Source of the DNA: Verrucomicrobiia bacterium
GTDB taxonomy: Bacteria > Verrucomicrobiota > Verrucomicrobiia > Limisphaerales > CAIMTB01
NCBI GenBank assembly: GCA_019634625.1
Contig: JAHCBA010000040.1
Span: forward strand, 1-60,756
Length of the DNA: 60,756 nt
Direction of reading: 5' to 3'
Notes under the pieces: generated by a model
Database searches by the model: none
Seen by the model: the letters and a program-made list of their open reading frames with translations, nothing else
What the model was told of the DNA's origin: nothing
Translations under genes and position numbers: made by a program
Shown: positions 18,136 to 25,826 of the stretch, one piece after another
Numbering within the stretch: the stretch's first letter is position 1
How the letters are laid out: each line of letters starts with the position of its first letter

Positions 18136-19149
18136 ATGCTGGAAACTCTGCTGGAATCCTGGATGGAGATGCTGCCTTTGTGGGGCTTGCTTCTGGTGAT
18201 CGTGGCCATGTTGTTTGTCCTGGCCAAGGGGGCGGATCTGCTGGTGGAGGAGGCGGTGACACTGTCGATCCGGTGGGGGGTGCCGACGCTGGTGGTCGGG
18301 GCCACGATTGTCAGTCTGGGCACCACGTTGCCGGAGACCGCGGTGTCGGTGGCGGCGGCCCTGGGGGGACGTCCGGATCTGGCGCTGGGGAACGCGGTGG
18401 GATCGATCATCTGCGACACCGGGCTGATCCTTGGGCTTGGGGTGCTGCTGGGGACGATACCGCTGGAGCGGGGCATTCTGGAGCGGCAGAGCTGGATACA
18501 GTTGGGGGCGGGATTGCTGCTGATCGCCTTGTGCATGCCGTGGAGTTCTCCGGCGACCGTGTTCGAGACAGGGGGGAGACTGCCGCAGTGGGGGGGATGG
18601 CTGCTGGTGCTGCTGCTGGTGTTGTATATCGGAAAGACGATCCAGTGGGCGCGGCAGTCCGGGGACACGGAGGTGCCGGATGTCGATTCGGGGCGCAGCG
18701 GTTGGGTGCTGGTGAAGCTCGGGGTGGGGATTGGACTGGTGGTGTTGTCCTCGAAGGTGCTGATTCCGTCGGTGGAGGAGTTTGCCGAGAGGCTGCATGT
18801 GCCGAGGAGCGTGATTGGGGCGACGCTGGTGGCGTTTGGGACGTCGTTGCCGGAACTGGTGACGGTATTGACATCGGTGCGCAAGGGGCATGGCGCCCTG
18901 GCTCTGGGGAATGTGATTGGGGCGGACATTCTGAACGTGTTGTTTGTGGCGGGGACGGCGGCGGCGGTGACGCGCGGGGGACTGGAGGCGGAGCCGCGGT
19001 TCTTCGTGCTGCTGTTTCCGGCGATGCTGGGGATCCTGTTGGTGTTCCGGGTGTCGGCGATACTGTCCGGGGATCGGCTGCGGAAATGGACGGGCTGGGT
19101 GTTGTTGGGGGCGTATGCGGCGGTGACGTTGCTGTCGTACCGCCGGTGA
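18136..19149 (+). CDS. Calcium/sodium antiporter family protein (CaCA superfamily, YrbG-like)
   Basis: A 337-aa inner-membrane cation exchanger with the internal duplication of the CaCA family: alpha-1 repeat GATIVSLGTTLPETAVS...GNAVGSIICD and alpha-2 repeat GATLVAFGTSLPELVT...GNVIGADILN. The central Asp-rich linker (DTEVPDVDSG) separates the halves. These proteins exchange Ca2+ for Na+ or H+; ion specificity cannot be read here. ATG 18136 gives the family-typical short N terminus before the first helix. It lies 126 bp after nuoN and is probably separately transcribed. Confidence 0.85.
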   Translation: MLETLLESWMEMLPLWGLLLVIVAMLFVLAKGADLLVEEAVTLSIRWGVPTLVVGATIVSLGTTLPETAVSVAAALGGRPDLALGNAVGSIICDTGLILGLGVLLGTIPLERGILERQSWIQLGAGLLLIALCMPWSSPATVFETGGRLPQWGGWLLVLLLVLYIGKTIQWARQSGDTEVPDVDSGRSGWVLVKLGVGIGLVVLSSKVLIPSVEEFAERLHVPRSVIGATLVAFGTSLPELVTVLTSVRKGHGALALGNVIGADILNVLFVAGTAAAVTRGGLEAEPRFFVLLFPAMLGILLVFRVSAILSGDRLRKWTGWVLLGAYAAVTLLSYRR

Positions 19150-19199
19150 GTTCGCGCTGGCGGCTGGTGCCGGGTTGGATGGCCGGGTAGAGTGGGCGC

Positions 19200-19973
19200 A
19201 TGAGTGCGAATCCATCGGGCAGGGCGGGGGGGGAGTCCGTGGCGGGGGGCGGGCGACTGCCGGTGCTGGCTTTGGTGTCGTTGGGGTTGGGGGTGCTGGG
19301 GATGGTGACGAGTGTGATTGTGGTGGGGGCGGTGTTCGGGGTGGCGGGGTTGGTTGCCGGCGGGGTGCATCTGCGGCGGGGCACGGGGCCGCGCGGGTTG
19401 GGCTGGGCCGGGGTGACGACCTCGGGGCTGGCGGTTGGGCTGGGTTTGGCGTTTGCGTTGCTGTTTGCGGGGATGGGGTCGCAGATCGCGGGGATCCGGT
19501 CATTGGGGGCCTCGGGATTCGAAGCGTGGCACGGCAGGGTGGCGCCGGACTTCGAGGTGACGACCCTGGATGGGCGGACGATGCGATTGGAGAGTCTGAA
19601 GGGGCGCCGGGTGATTTTGGATTTCTGGGCCACGTGGTGTCCGCCGTGCGTGAAGGAGATTCCGCATTTCATCCGGCTGCACGAGGAGTATGGGGAGGGG
19701 GAGTTGGTGATTTTGGGGATCAGCGGGGAGGATGAATCGGCATTGGAGACGTTTGTCCGGACGCGAAAGATCCCGTATCCGGTGGCGTCGGCGGATGGGG
19801 CGGGGTTGCCGGCTCCGTTTTCGGAAGTGCGGGCGATTCCGACCACGTTCTTCCTGGACCGGGAGGGGATCATCCGGCACGTCGCGGTGGGGTATCACGA
19901 TCTGGCCAGCCTGCGGGCGCAGGTGGAGGGTGCGGGGCGGCCCATGGCAACGAGGGATGGGGGCGGGCGATAA
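19200..19973 (+). CDS. Membrane-anchored TlpA-like thiol-disulfide oxidoreductase
   Basis: A 257-aa protein in two parts. Residues 20-100 hold two or three membrane helices resembling a DUF4190-type segment (LALVSLGLGVLGMVTSVIVV; LAVGLGLAFALLFAGMG). Residues 110-250 form a TlpA/ResA-like thioredoxin fold starting APDFEVTTLDGRTMRLESLK, with the redox pair in DFWATWCPPCVKEIP and the cis-Pro region AIPTTFFLDREG. The catalytic domain should face the periplasm and reduce or isomerise thiols. The start follows the antiporter stop by 50 bp; a glycosyltransferase follows within about 50 bp. Confidence 0.85.
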   Translation: MSANPSGRAGGESVAGGGRLPVLALVSLGLGVLGMVTSVIVVGAVFGVAGLVAGGVHLRRGTGPRGLGWAGVTTSGLAVGLGLAFALLFAGMGSQIAGIRSLGASGFEAWHGRVAPDFEVTTLDGRTMRLESLKGRRVILDFWATWCPPCVKEIPHFIRLHEEYGEGELVILGISGEDESALETFVRTRKIPYPVASADGAGLPAPFSEVRAIPTTFFLDREGIIRHVAVGYHDLASLRAQVEGAGRPMATRDGGGR

Positions 19974-20019
19974 GGGGCCGATGGGAAGGGCAGACGGGGA
20001 GAGGGGCGATCAGGCGGGT

Positions 20020-21162
20020 ATGCGATACTTGATGTTGAACTGGCGGGATCCGCGGAATCCGCTGGCGGGCGGCGCGGAGCGGGTGACGCTGGCCTTCATG
20101 CGCGGATTGGTGGAGCGGGGGCACGCGGTGGACTGGTACACGTTCGCGTTTCCGGGTGGGGCGGAAGAGGAGTGGATCGACGGGATTCGAGTCCGGCGGG
20201 GGGGAGGGGTTGGGACGGCGATTGTGGGGGCGATACGATGGGTGCGACGGCAGCCGCGGTACGACCTGGTGATCGACCAGCATCACGGGCTGCCGTGGTT
20301 TGCCCCGTGGTGGTGTGGGACGCGATGTCTGGCGTACATCCACGAGGTGCTGGGGCCGATCTGGGACGCGTTTTACCGGTGGCCGAAGGGCGCCCTGGGG
20401 CGATGGCAGGAGCGATGGACGCATCGGTTGTACGGGCGGGTACCGTTCTGGGTGCCGTCGGAGTCCACGCGGCGGGCCTTGCAGCGGCATGGGGTGAGGG
20501 AGATTACTGTTCAGCCGAACGGGTTGGATGTGGAGCCGCTGGGGGAATTGCCGGTGAAGCGGGTGGAATTGCCGTGGCGCCTGGTGGCGGTGTCGCGGTT
20601 GGCGCCGAACAAGCGGGTGGAGCACGCCATCCAGGTGGTGGCTTTGCTGCGGGGGCGCGGATTTCCGGCGGAACTGACGGTGGTCGGGGGCGGAATGATG
20701 GCGGGAAGACTGAGGGCGATGGCGACCGGGATGGGGCTGGAGGGGGCGGTACGGTTTGTGGGGTATCAGTCCGAGGCGGGAAAGCTGGACTGGCTGCAGC
20801 GCGCGCACCTTCTGGTGCATCCGTCGGTACGGGAAGGCTGGGGATTGAACGTGATGGAGGCGAACGCGATGGGCACACCGGCGGTGGTGTACCCGGTGGA
20901 CGGGTTGGTGGACTCGACGGTGGACGGGGTGACCGGGGTGGTCTGCCGGGGGGAAACACCGGAGGCGATGGCGGACGGGGTGGCATGGGCGATGGGCGGG
21001 GCTGGGCGGTATGAGGGGCTGCGGGAGGCGGCGTGGCGGCGGTCCGGGGAGTACCGGTGGAAGCGGGTTTTGCCGGAAGTATGCGGCTGGTTGGAGGCCT
21101 GTGCGGGGGCTGAACAGGATACGGGGAGGAAATGGGTTGACACTCGCGGGCCGGCGGCTTAG
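20020..21162 (+). CDS. Glycosyltransferase family 4 protein
   Basis: A 380-aa GT-B glycosyltransferase. The N-terminal acceptor domain includes NPLAGGAERVTLAFMRGL, and the C-terminal Rossmann domain has LVAVSRLAPNKRVEHAIQV, the nucleotide-sugar-binding EX7E stretch (REGWGLNVMEANAMGTPAV) and the start of a G-rich loop. It would transfer an activated sugar, probably in exopolysaccharide assembly, given the barrel, Wzc-like and Wza-like genes just downstream. I favour ATG 20020 (MRYLMLNWRDP); ATG 19981, 13 codons upstream, is also in frame. A candidate TTGACA for the next gene lies across its 3' end. Confidence 0.85.
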   Translation: MRYLMLNWRDPRNPLAGGAERVTLAFMRGLVERGHAVDWYTFAFPGGAEEEWIDGIRVRRGGGVGTAIVGAIRWVRRQPRYDLVIDQHHGLPWFAPWWCGTRCLAYIHEVLGPIWDAFYRWPKGALGRWQERWTHRLYGRVPFWVPSESTRRALQRHGVREITVQPNGLDVEPLGELPVKRVELPWRLVAVSRLAPNKRVEHAIQVVALLRGRGFPAELTVVGGGMMAGRLRAMATGMGLEGAVRFVGYQSEAGKLDWLQRAHLLVHPSVREGWGLNVMEANAMGTPAVVYPVDGLVDSTVDGVTGVVCRGETPEAMADGVAWAMGGAGRYEGLREAAWRRSGEYRWKRVLPEVCGWLEACAGAEQDTGRKWVDTRGPAA

Positions 21163-21165
21163 AGA
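21137..21165 (+). promoter_or_regulatory. Candidate promoter of exopolysaccharide barrel gene
   Basis: TTGACA at 21137-21142, a 17-bp spacer, then TAGAGA at 21160-21165. It overlaps the stop codon of the glycosyltransferase and ends 55 bp before the ATG at 21221. The -35 match is perfect, the -10 match weak. Confidence 0.35.
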
Positions 21166-21220
21166 AGACGCACTTTTCAGCGACTCTAACTCGGGTTAAC
21201 TGACAAGTTTCCAGCCATTT

Positions 21221-22447
21221 ATGAAGAACATCCTCTCGTCAGCGGGCATGGCGGCAGCGGCCGTCGTTGGTTTTCAGACGACCTGCGCGGCTCAAACCGT
21301 CACCGTCGATGAATCGAAGTGGTGGACGGTAAGCGCGGCGCTTCGCGGGTTTTACGACGACAATTACCTGACGGCGCCGAAGGGGGGCGAGCGCGACAGC
21401 CTCGGAATCGAGGTGCGCCCTGGCCTGGATGTGGGTCACAAGGGGGAGCAGTACATCGTGAAGCTCTCGCTGTTGTACTCGGGCCGCTGGTTTGAGGACC
21501 GGAGAGACGACAACTGGGATCACACGTTCATCGCGGATCTGGCGGGCGAGTATCAGCTCAACCCGAGCCATGTGCTGCGGTTGAACGAGACGTTCACGTA
21601 CACCAGCGAAGGCACGCTGCTGGATCAGGGCGGTCCGATCACCTCTCCGCTGCGTTCGGACGGGAGCAACATCCGGAACGTGGTGGACGGGCGGTATGTG
21701 GGGCAGTTGAACTCGTTGATCGGGTTGGAGTTGGGCTACCAGAATACCTGGTACAGCTACGAGGAGGACGGCCCGGGGAGCTATGGCGCGCTGTTGGACC
21801 GATTGGAGCACCTGTTCCGGGCGGAGACGCGATGGACGTTGACGCCGACTCTGGCGGGCATTCTGGGGTACTGGTACGAGGACGTGAACTTCACCGGGGA
21901 TCAGTTCATTGCGCCTGGTTTGATGTCCGACGCGCGCAACAGCTACTCGCACTACATCGTGGGCGGTGCGGACTACACGGTGTCGCCGAACTGCTTTGTT
22001 TCGCTGCGGGGCGGTGCGCAGAACGTGCATTACGACAATCTGGTGCCGAAGCAGGACGACTGGAATCCGTTTGCGGATGTGAGCACCACGTTTGAGTATC
22101 TCGAGGGGAGCTATTTCCGGGCGGGAGCCAAGTATGGGCGCAACCGGACCGACGTGGTGACCGCACTGGATCAGGAGGCGGTGACGTTCTACGGGTTGGT
22201 GAACCACAAGCTGACGGAGAGCCTGACGGCACGGGCGTCGGGGCAGATCCAGATGGGCGAGTTCAGCGGTGGCGCATCGGACGGGGTGGACGAGAATCTG
22301 TACGTGGCAGGCATCAGCTTGTCGTACGACATCAACCGTTACCTGGCGGTGGAGACGGGATACAACTACGACCGGCTGGACTCGGATTTCGCGTCGCGAA
22401 CGTTCACCCGCAACCGGGTGTTTCTGGGCTTGCGCGGACAGTTTTGA
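21221..22447 (+). CDS. Outer-membrane beta-barrel protein of exopolysaccharide locus
   Basis: A 408-aa protein with a signal peptide (MKNILSSAGMAAAAVVGF...CAAQ). The rest consists of alternating amphipathic strands rich in Tyr, Trp and Gly and ends with LGLRGQF, a terminal Phe typical of beta-barrels inserted by Bam. It resembles the outer-membrane beta-barrel proteins (BBP2-like) found next to Wzc/Wza genes in Verrucomicrobia. Probable role: surface exit or anchoring of the polysaccharide. A hairpin with a T-tract separates it from the Wzc-like gene. Confidence 0.75.
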   Translation: MKNILSSAGMAAAAVVGFQTTCAAQTVTVDESKWWTVSAALRGFYDDNYLTAPKGGERDSLGIEVRPGLDVGHKGEQYIVKLSLLYSGRWFEDRRDDNWDHTFIADLAGEYQLNPSHVLRLNETFTYTSEGTLLDQGGPITSPLRSDGSNIRNVVDGRYVGQLNSLIGLELGYQNTWYSYEEDGPGSYGALLDRLEHLFRAETRWTLTPTLAGILGYWYEDVNFTGDQFIAPGLMSDARNSYSHYIVGGADYTVSPNCFVSLRGGAQNVHYDNLVPKQDDWNPFADVSTTFEYLEGSYFRAGAKYGRNRTDVVTALDQEAVTFYGLVNHKLTESLTARASGQIQMGEFSGGASDGVDENLYVAGISLSYDINRYLAVETGYNYDRLDSDFASRTFTRNRVFLGLRGQF

Positions 22448-22484
22448 TCCGGGCGAGATCGTTGCTTGATTTGACGTGTTGTCG

Positions 22485-22524
22485 GAGGGAGGCTGGATGC
22501 CACGTCTAGCCTCTCTCTTTTTTT
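22485..22524 (+). terminator. Rho-independent terminator flush against the next start codon
   Basis: A 10-bp stem (22485-22494 with 22508-22517; one G-U pair) followed by seven T at 22518-22524. The next base is the A of the ATG of the Wzc-like gene, so the T-tract replaces the usual Shine-Dalgarno space. It may terminate the barrel transcript and partly attenuate the kinase gene. Confidence 0.75.
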
Positions 22525-24696
22525 ATGGATAACTTCAAGGCGCCCGAGCCGGCCGAGGCGAAGCTTCACTTTCTCGATTACTGGCGGATCATCCGGATTC
22601 GGAAGACCGTCATTATCGCCGTGTTCCTCCTGGTGGTGATCACGACCACGGTCGTGACCTATATGCTGCCGGAGACGTTCATGAGCTGGACACGGATCAA
22701 GGTCGAGAAGGACACGGCGGACATACCGTTGTTGGGACAGATCATGCCGTCCGGGCCGCCCGATCCGTTCTTCCTGCAGACCGAGTTCGAGGTGATCCAG
22801 TCGAAGACCAACCTGTACCAGGTGATCGAGGATCTGGACCTGAACCAGAAATGGTCGAAGGACTATTTGAGTTCGGGGACGTTGAGGACGCAGGAGACGT
22901 TCGAGATTCTGCGGAACAAGATCGATGTGCGTCAGTACCGGAACACCACCCTGATCGAGATCCGGGTGTACAGCCGGAACAAGGCCGAGGCGGCGCAGAT
23001 CGCGAACAAGATTGCGCAGGTGTACCGGAACACGCGGTTGAGCGAGCGGCAGGAGATGTCGGACCGCGGGATTGCGACGATCCAGAAGACCTTGGAGGAG
23101 AAGCGGGGTTCGGTGGAACGGGAGCAGGAGGAGCTGGATGAATTGCGGGAGCGGCACCAGATCACCGACATGATGCTCGACGCCTGGAGTTCCGGGACGA
23201 TGGAACAGGAGGCGGTGCGCAAGACCGAGGGGTTGCGCATGGACAGCATGCGGATGCTGGTGCGGGTGCAGTCCACGCTCGACAAGCTGAAGAGTCTGGA
23301 TCCGGCGAAGCTGCGACATGCGCTGCCGACGGTGACTCCGAACGAGATTCAATTGATCGAGCTGTTGCAGCAGGAGAGCCAGGCGCGGCAGCAGTTGGTG
23401 GCGCTGACCACGACCTTGGCGGACAACCATCCGGACGTGGTGCGGGTGTCCCGGTTGTTGGAGCAATTGGACCGGGAGATCGAGGCACGGATCGAGGGAG
23501 TCCTGATCGGGTACGAGGCGCAATTGTCGGCCTATCAGAATGAATTGGCGGCCCTTGAAGGCATCGTGTTGCAGGCCAAGCAGGAGGATTTGCGGCGGGC
23601 CAAGGATTACCGGGAGTATTTCCTGAAGAAGCGCAAGCTGGAGAACGAGAAGCTGATGCTGGACGTGCTCAGCCGGAAACTGGCGTCGGAGACGTTCGAC
23701 CGGGCGGTGCCGCGTCAGTCGCTGGTAACGATCATCGACCATGCGGAGGAGGGGTTGAAGCCGGTGAAGCCGAACATCCCGCTGAATATTGCCTTCGGGG
23801 TGATTGTGGGCTTGGTGGTGGGCATTGGTCTGGCGTTCTTCATCGAGTATCTGGACACGTCGGTGAAGACCATCGACGACGTGGAACGGGCATTGCAGGC
23901 GCCGGTGCTGGGGGTGATTCCACAGAATGTGGGGTCGCTGCTGGAGGAGGGGCCGGACAGCCCGCATGCGGAGGCTTACCGGGTGTTGCGGACCAACGTG
24001 CTTTTCACGAGGAAGGACGAGACCTTCAACACCATCACCATTGTCAGCGGCGGCGCGGGCGAAGGGAAATCGACGACGCTGTTCAACCTGGCGGTGGTGT
24101 TCGCGCAGAACGGGCACCGGGTGCTGGTGATCGACTCCGATCTTCGGCGGCCGAGCATGCACAGGTTCTTCAAGGTGTCGAATTCGGTGGGCATCACGAA
24201 CTGCCTGCTTGGGCAGAAGAAGCTTGAGGAAGTCATTCAGACGAGCACGTTGCCGACGCTGGACTTTCTGCCGAGCGGCAAGCTGCCGAGCAGTTCGATG
24301 GGCATTCTGAGTTCGCAGCAGATGAAGGATCTGATTGCGGAGGTGAAGCGCCGGTACGATTTCGTGTTCTTCGATTCGCCGCCGATCATGGGGGTGAGCG
24401 ACGCGGTGGTGCTGGCCAGCGAGGTGGATATTTCGCTGCAAGTGATCCAGTACCGGAAGTATCCCCAGGCGATGACCATCCGCGCGAAGCAGATGGTGTC
24501 CAAGGTGGGCGGGTACCTGGTGGGGATTGTCCTCAACAACATCAACATGTCGCAGGACGAGAACTACTACTACTACAGCGGGTACTACTACGACTACTAC
24601 CAGAGCCGGAACAAGGACGAGGGCTCGGGAGAGGACGAGACGAAGAAAAACGGCTCGGGCGACGGCTCGAGGATCGAGCTGAAGAAGAAGTATTGA
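22525..24696 (+). CDS. Polysaccharide chain-length determinant / tyrosine autokinase (Wzc-like)
   Basis: The 723-aa inner-membrane protein controls polymer length and export through cycles of tyrosine phosphorylation. Residues 10-60 hold the first Wzz segment (LDYWRIIRIRKTVIIAVFLL). A long coiled-coil periplasmic part follows (residues 130-400), then a second membrane helix (IAFGVIVGLVVGIGLAFFIEYLD). The cytoplasmic kinase has Walker A SGGAGEGKST with Lys515, Walker A' VLVIDSDLRRP and Walker B FVFFDSPPIMG. The C terminus carries the tyrosine cluster ENYYYYSGYYYDYYQ used for autophosphorylation, followed by a charged tail. No Shine-Dalgarno sequence precedes the ATG because of the abutting terminator. 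A Wza-like lipoprotein gene follows after 13 bp. Confidence 0.92.
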   Translation: MDNFKAPEPAEAKLHFLDYWRIIRIRKTVIIAVFLLVVITTTVVTYMLPETFMSWTRIKVEKDTADIPLLGQIMPSGPPDPFFLQTEFEVIQSKTNLYQVIEDLDLNQKWSKDYLSSGTLRTQETFEILRNKIDVRQYRNTTLIEIRVYSRNKAEAAQIANKIAQVYRNTRLSERQEMSDRGIATIQKTLEEKRGSVEREQEELDELRERHQITDMMLDAWSSGTMEQEAVRKTEGLRMDSMRMLVRVQSTLDKLKSLDPAKLRHALPTVTPNEIQLIELLQQESQARQQLVALTTTLADNHPDVVRVSRLLEQLDREIEARIEGVLIGYEAQLSAYQNELAALEGIVLQAKQEDLRRAKDYREYFLKKRKLENEKLMLDVLSRKLASETFDRAVPRQSLVTIIDHAEEGLKPVKPNIPLNIAFGVIVGLVVGIGLAFFIEYLDTSVKTIDDVERALQAPVLGVIPQNVGSLLEEGPDSPHAEAYRVLRTNVLFTRKDETFNTITIVSGGAGEGKSTTLFNLAVVFAQNGHRVLVIDSDLRRPSMHRFFKVSNSVGITNCLLGQKKLEEVIQTSTLPTLDFLPSGKLPSSSMGILSSQQMKDLIAEVKRRYDFVFFDSPPIMGVSDAVVLASEVDISLQVIQYRKYPQAMTIRAKQMVSKVGGYLVGIVLNNINMSQDENYYYYSGYYYDYYQSRNKDEGSGEDETKKNGSGDGSRIELKKKY

Positions 24697-24709
24697 GGGA
24701 CGATCTGGT

Positions 24710-25348
24710 ATGTGGCGGAAACAAGCGAAGGCATCGATGGATTGGGCGGGGCGTCTGGCGGTCGTGGGATTGGCCGTCTGGCTGGCCGGGTGCGGGCAAC
24801 CGGGGACCGGGACGACCGGCGGGGCGCGACAGGGGGCCCGGACAGGGAATACGGAAGTCTTCACGGACACCTTGCGGAAGGGGGACATGGTCGAGGTGCG
24901 ATTCTCGGGGAGTGCCTCGCCCCCGACGGACATTGAGGAACGGATCAAGGACGACGGGACCATTTCGCTGCCGCTGGTGGGGGCGATTGTGGCCGAAGGG
25001 AAGACGGACGGTCAGTTGCAGCGGGAGATCCACGAGGCCTTCGTGCCGCGTTACTACCGGCAGTTGACCGTGACGGTGAGGTCGGAGTATCGCGTGTTCT
25101 TCGTGGACGGGGAGGTTCGTGGGCCGGGCCGACTGCCCTACGCGGGACAGTTGACGGTGCTGCAGGCGATCGCCTCAGCGGGGGGGTTTACGGACTTCGC
25201 GGCACGGCGCCGGATCGAGTTGGTGCGGCGCACCGGGGAGAAGTTCGTGATCCACGGGGACCGGGCGAAGGACAACGCACAACTGGATCTGCCGGTGTTT
25301 CCGGGCGACAGGATCTACGTGCCGCGACGCAGTCCATTCGGGGGTTGA
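24710..25348 (+). CDS. Polysaccharide export lipoprotein (Wza-like, SLBB domain)
   Basis: A 212-aa lipoprotein. The signal peptide ends in a lipobox LAGC (near residue 27). Residues 50-130 match the Poly_export domain (LRKGDMVEVRFSGS; DDGTISLPLVGAIVAEGKT). Residues 135-205 are an SLBB-like unit (VFFVDGEVRGPGRLPY; LQAIASAGGFTDFA; VFPGDRIYVPRR). It would form the outer-membrane or periplasmic export conduit that docks onto the Wzc-like kinase encoded 13 bp upstream. It is shorter than E. coli Wza (about 380 aa), as is common in this phylum. ATG 24710 is chosen; an internal Met at residue 10 is less likely because the basic n-region would be lost. Confidence 0.88.
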   Translation: MWRKQAKASMDWAGRLAVVGLAVWLAGCGQPGTGTTGGARQGARTGNTEVFTDTLRKGDMVEVRFSGSASPPTDIEERIKDDGTISLPLVGAIVAEGKTDGQLQREIHEAFVPRYYRQLTVTVRSEYRVFFVDGEVRGPGRLPYAGQLTVLQAIASAGGFTDFAARRRIELVRRTGEKFVIHGDRAKDNAQLDLPVFPGDRIYVPRRSPFGG

Positions 25349-25401
25349 GCATGCATCGGCGAATGGCGAATGGCGAAACGGTTCCCACAGGGGAGGCGTG
25401 A

Positions 25402-25812
25402 ATGTCACGCCGGTGGCCGGTGTTTGGATTGACGGTGACGGGTCCTGGTGTTGCGGAGCGTTGGGTTCCGATGACGCGGGACCCGTTTGTTATAGGGCGG
25501 GGGGTGCAGGTGGACCTGCGAATGGACGGGGCTGGAGTCTGGGACCGTCATGTGGGATTCGAGATGGACCGGGGGGAGGGCCTGGTGGCGCGGTGCCAGG
25601 AAGGGGCGGTGGTGATGGTTGAGGGGCGGCCGTCAGAAAGGCATCGGGTTCGCAACGGGGACGAGTTGATGGTGGGGGCCTTCCGGGTGCGGGTAAGTCT
25701 GGCGCCGGCGCGACGACGTTCGGTGAACCTTTGGGAAGGGCTGTTCTGGAGCGTGTTTTTGGGGGTGGTGGTGGGACAGGTGGGATGGGGCTGGTGGCTG
25801 GTGCAGGGGTAG
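25402..25812 (+). CDS. FHA-domain protein with C-terminal membrane anchor
   Basis: A 136-aa protein. Residues 10-105 resemble a forkhead-associated domain: PFVIGRGVQVDLRM, then VWDRHVGFEM, then VRNGDELMVGAFRVRVSL. The usual Ser before the RH pair is Asp here. Residues 112-134 form one membrane helix (LFWSVFLGVVVGQVGWGWWL), so the protein is probably tail-anchored with the FHA domain in the cytoplasm. FHA domains bind phosphothreonine; the position 53 bp after the Wza-like gene suggests signalling coupled to the export module. The start ATG 25402 has a good GGAGG sequence. Convergent with the PVC cytochrome gene. Confidence 0.65.
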   Translation: MSRRWPVFGLTVTGPGVAERWVPMTRDPFVIGRGVQVDLRMDGAGVWDRHVGFEMDRGEGLVARCQEGAVVMVEGRPSERHRVRNGDELMVGAFRVRVSLAPARRRSVNLWEGLFWSVFLGVVVGQVGWGWWLVQG

Positions 25813-25826
25813 GCGGATGGGAGGGT

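Noticed and set aside
16210-19503. A 1097-codon minus-strand frame over nuoM/nuoN and the antiporter
   Set aside because: Low-complexity Pro/Arg/His/Gln sequence, opposite to well-supported genes with conserved motifs.
22366-24963. An 865-codon minus-strand frame over the Wzc-like gene
   Set aside because: Antisense shadow; the plus-strand frame has Walker motifs and a tyrosine cluster.
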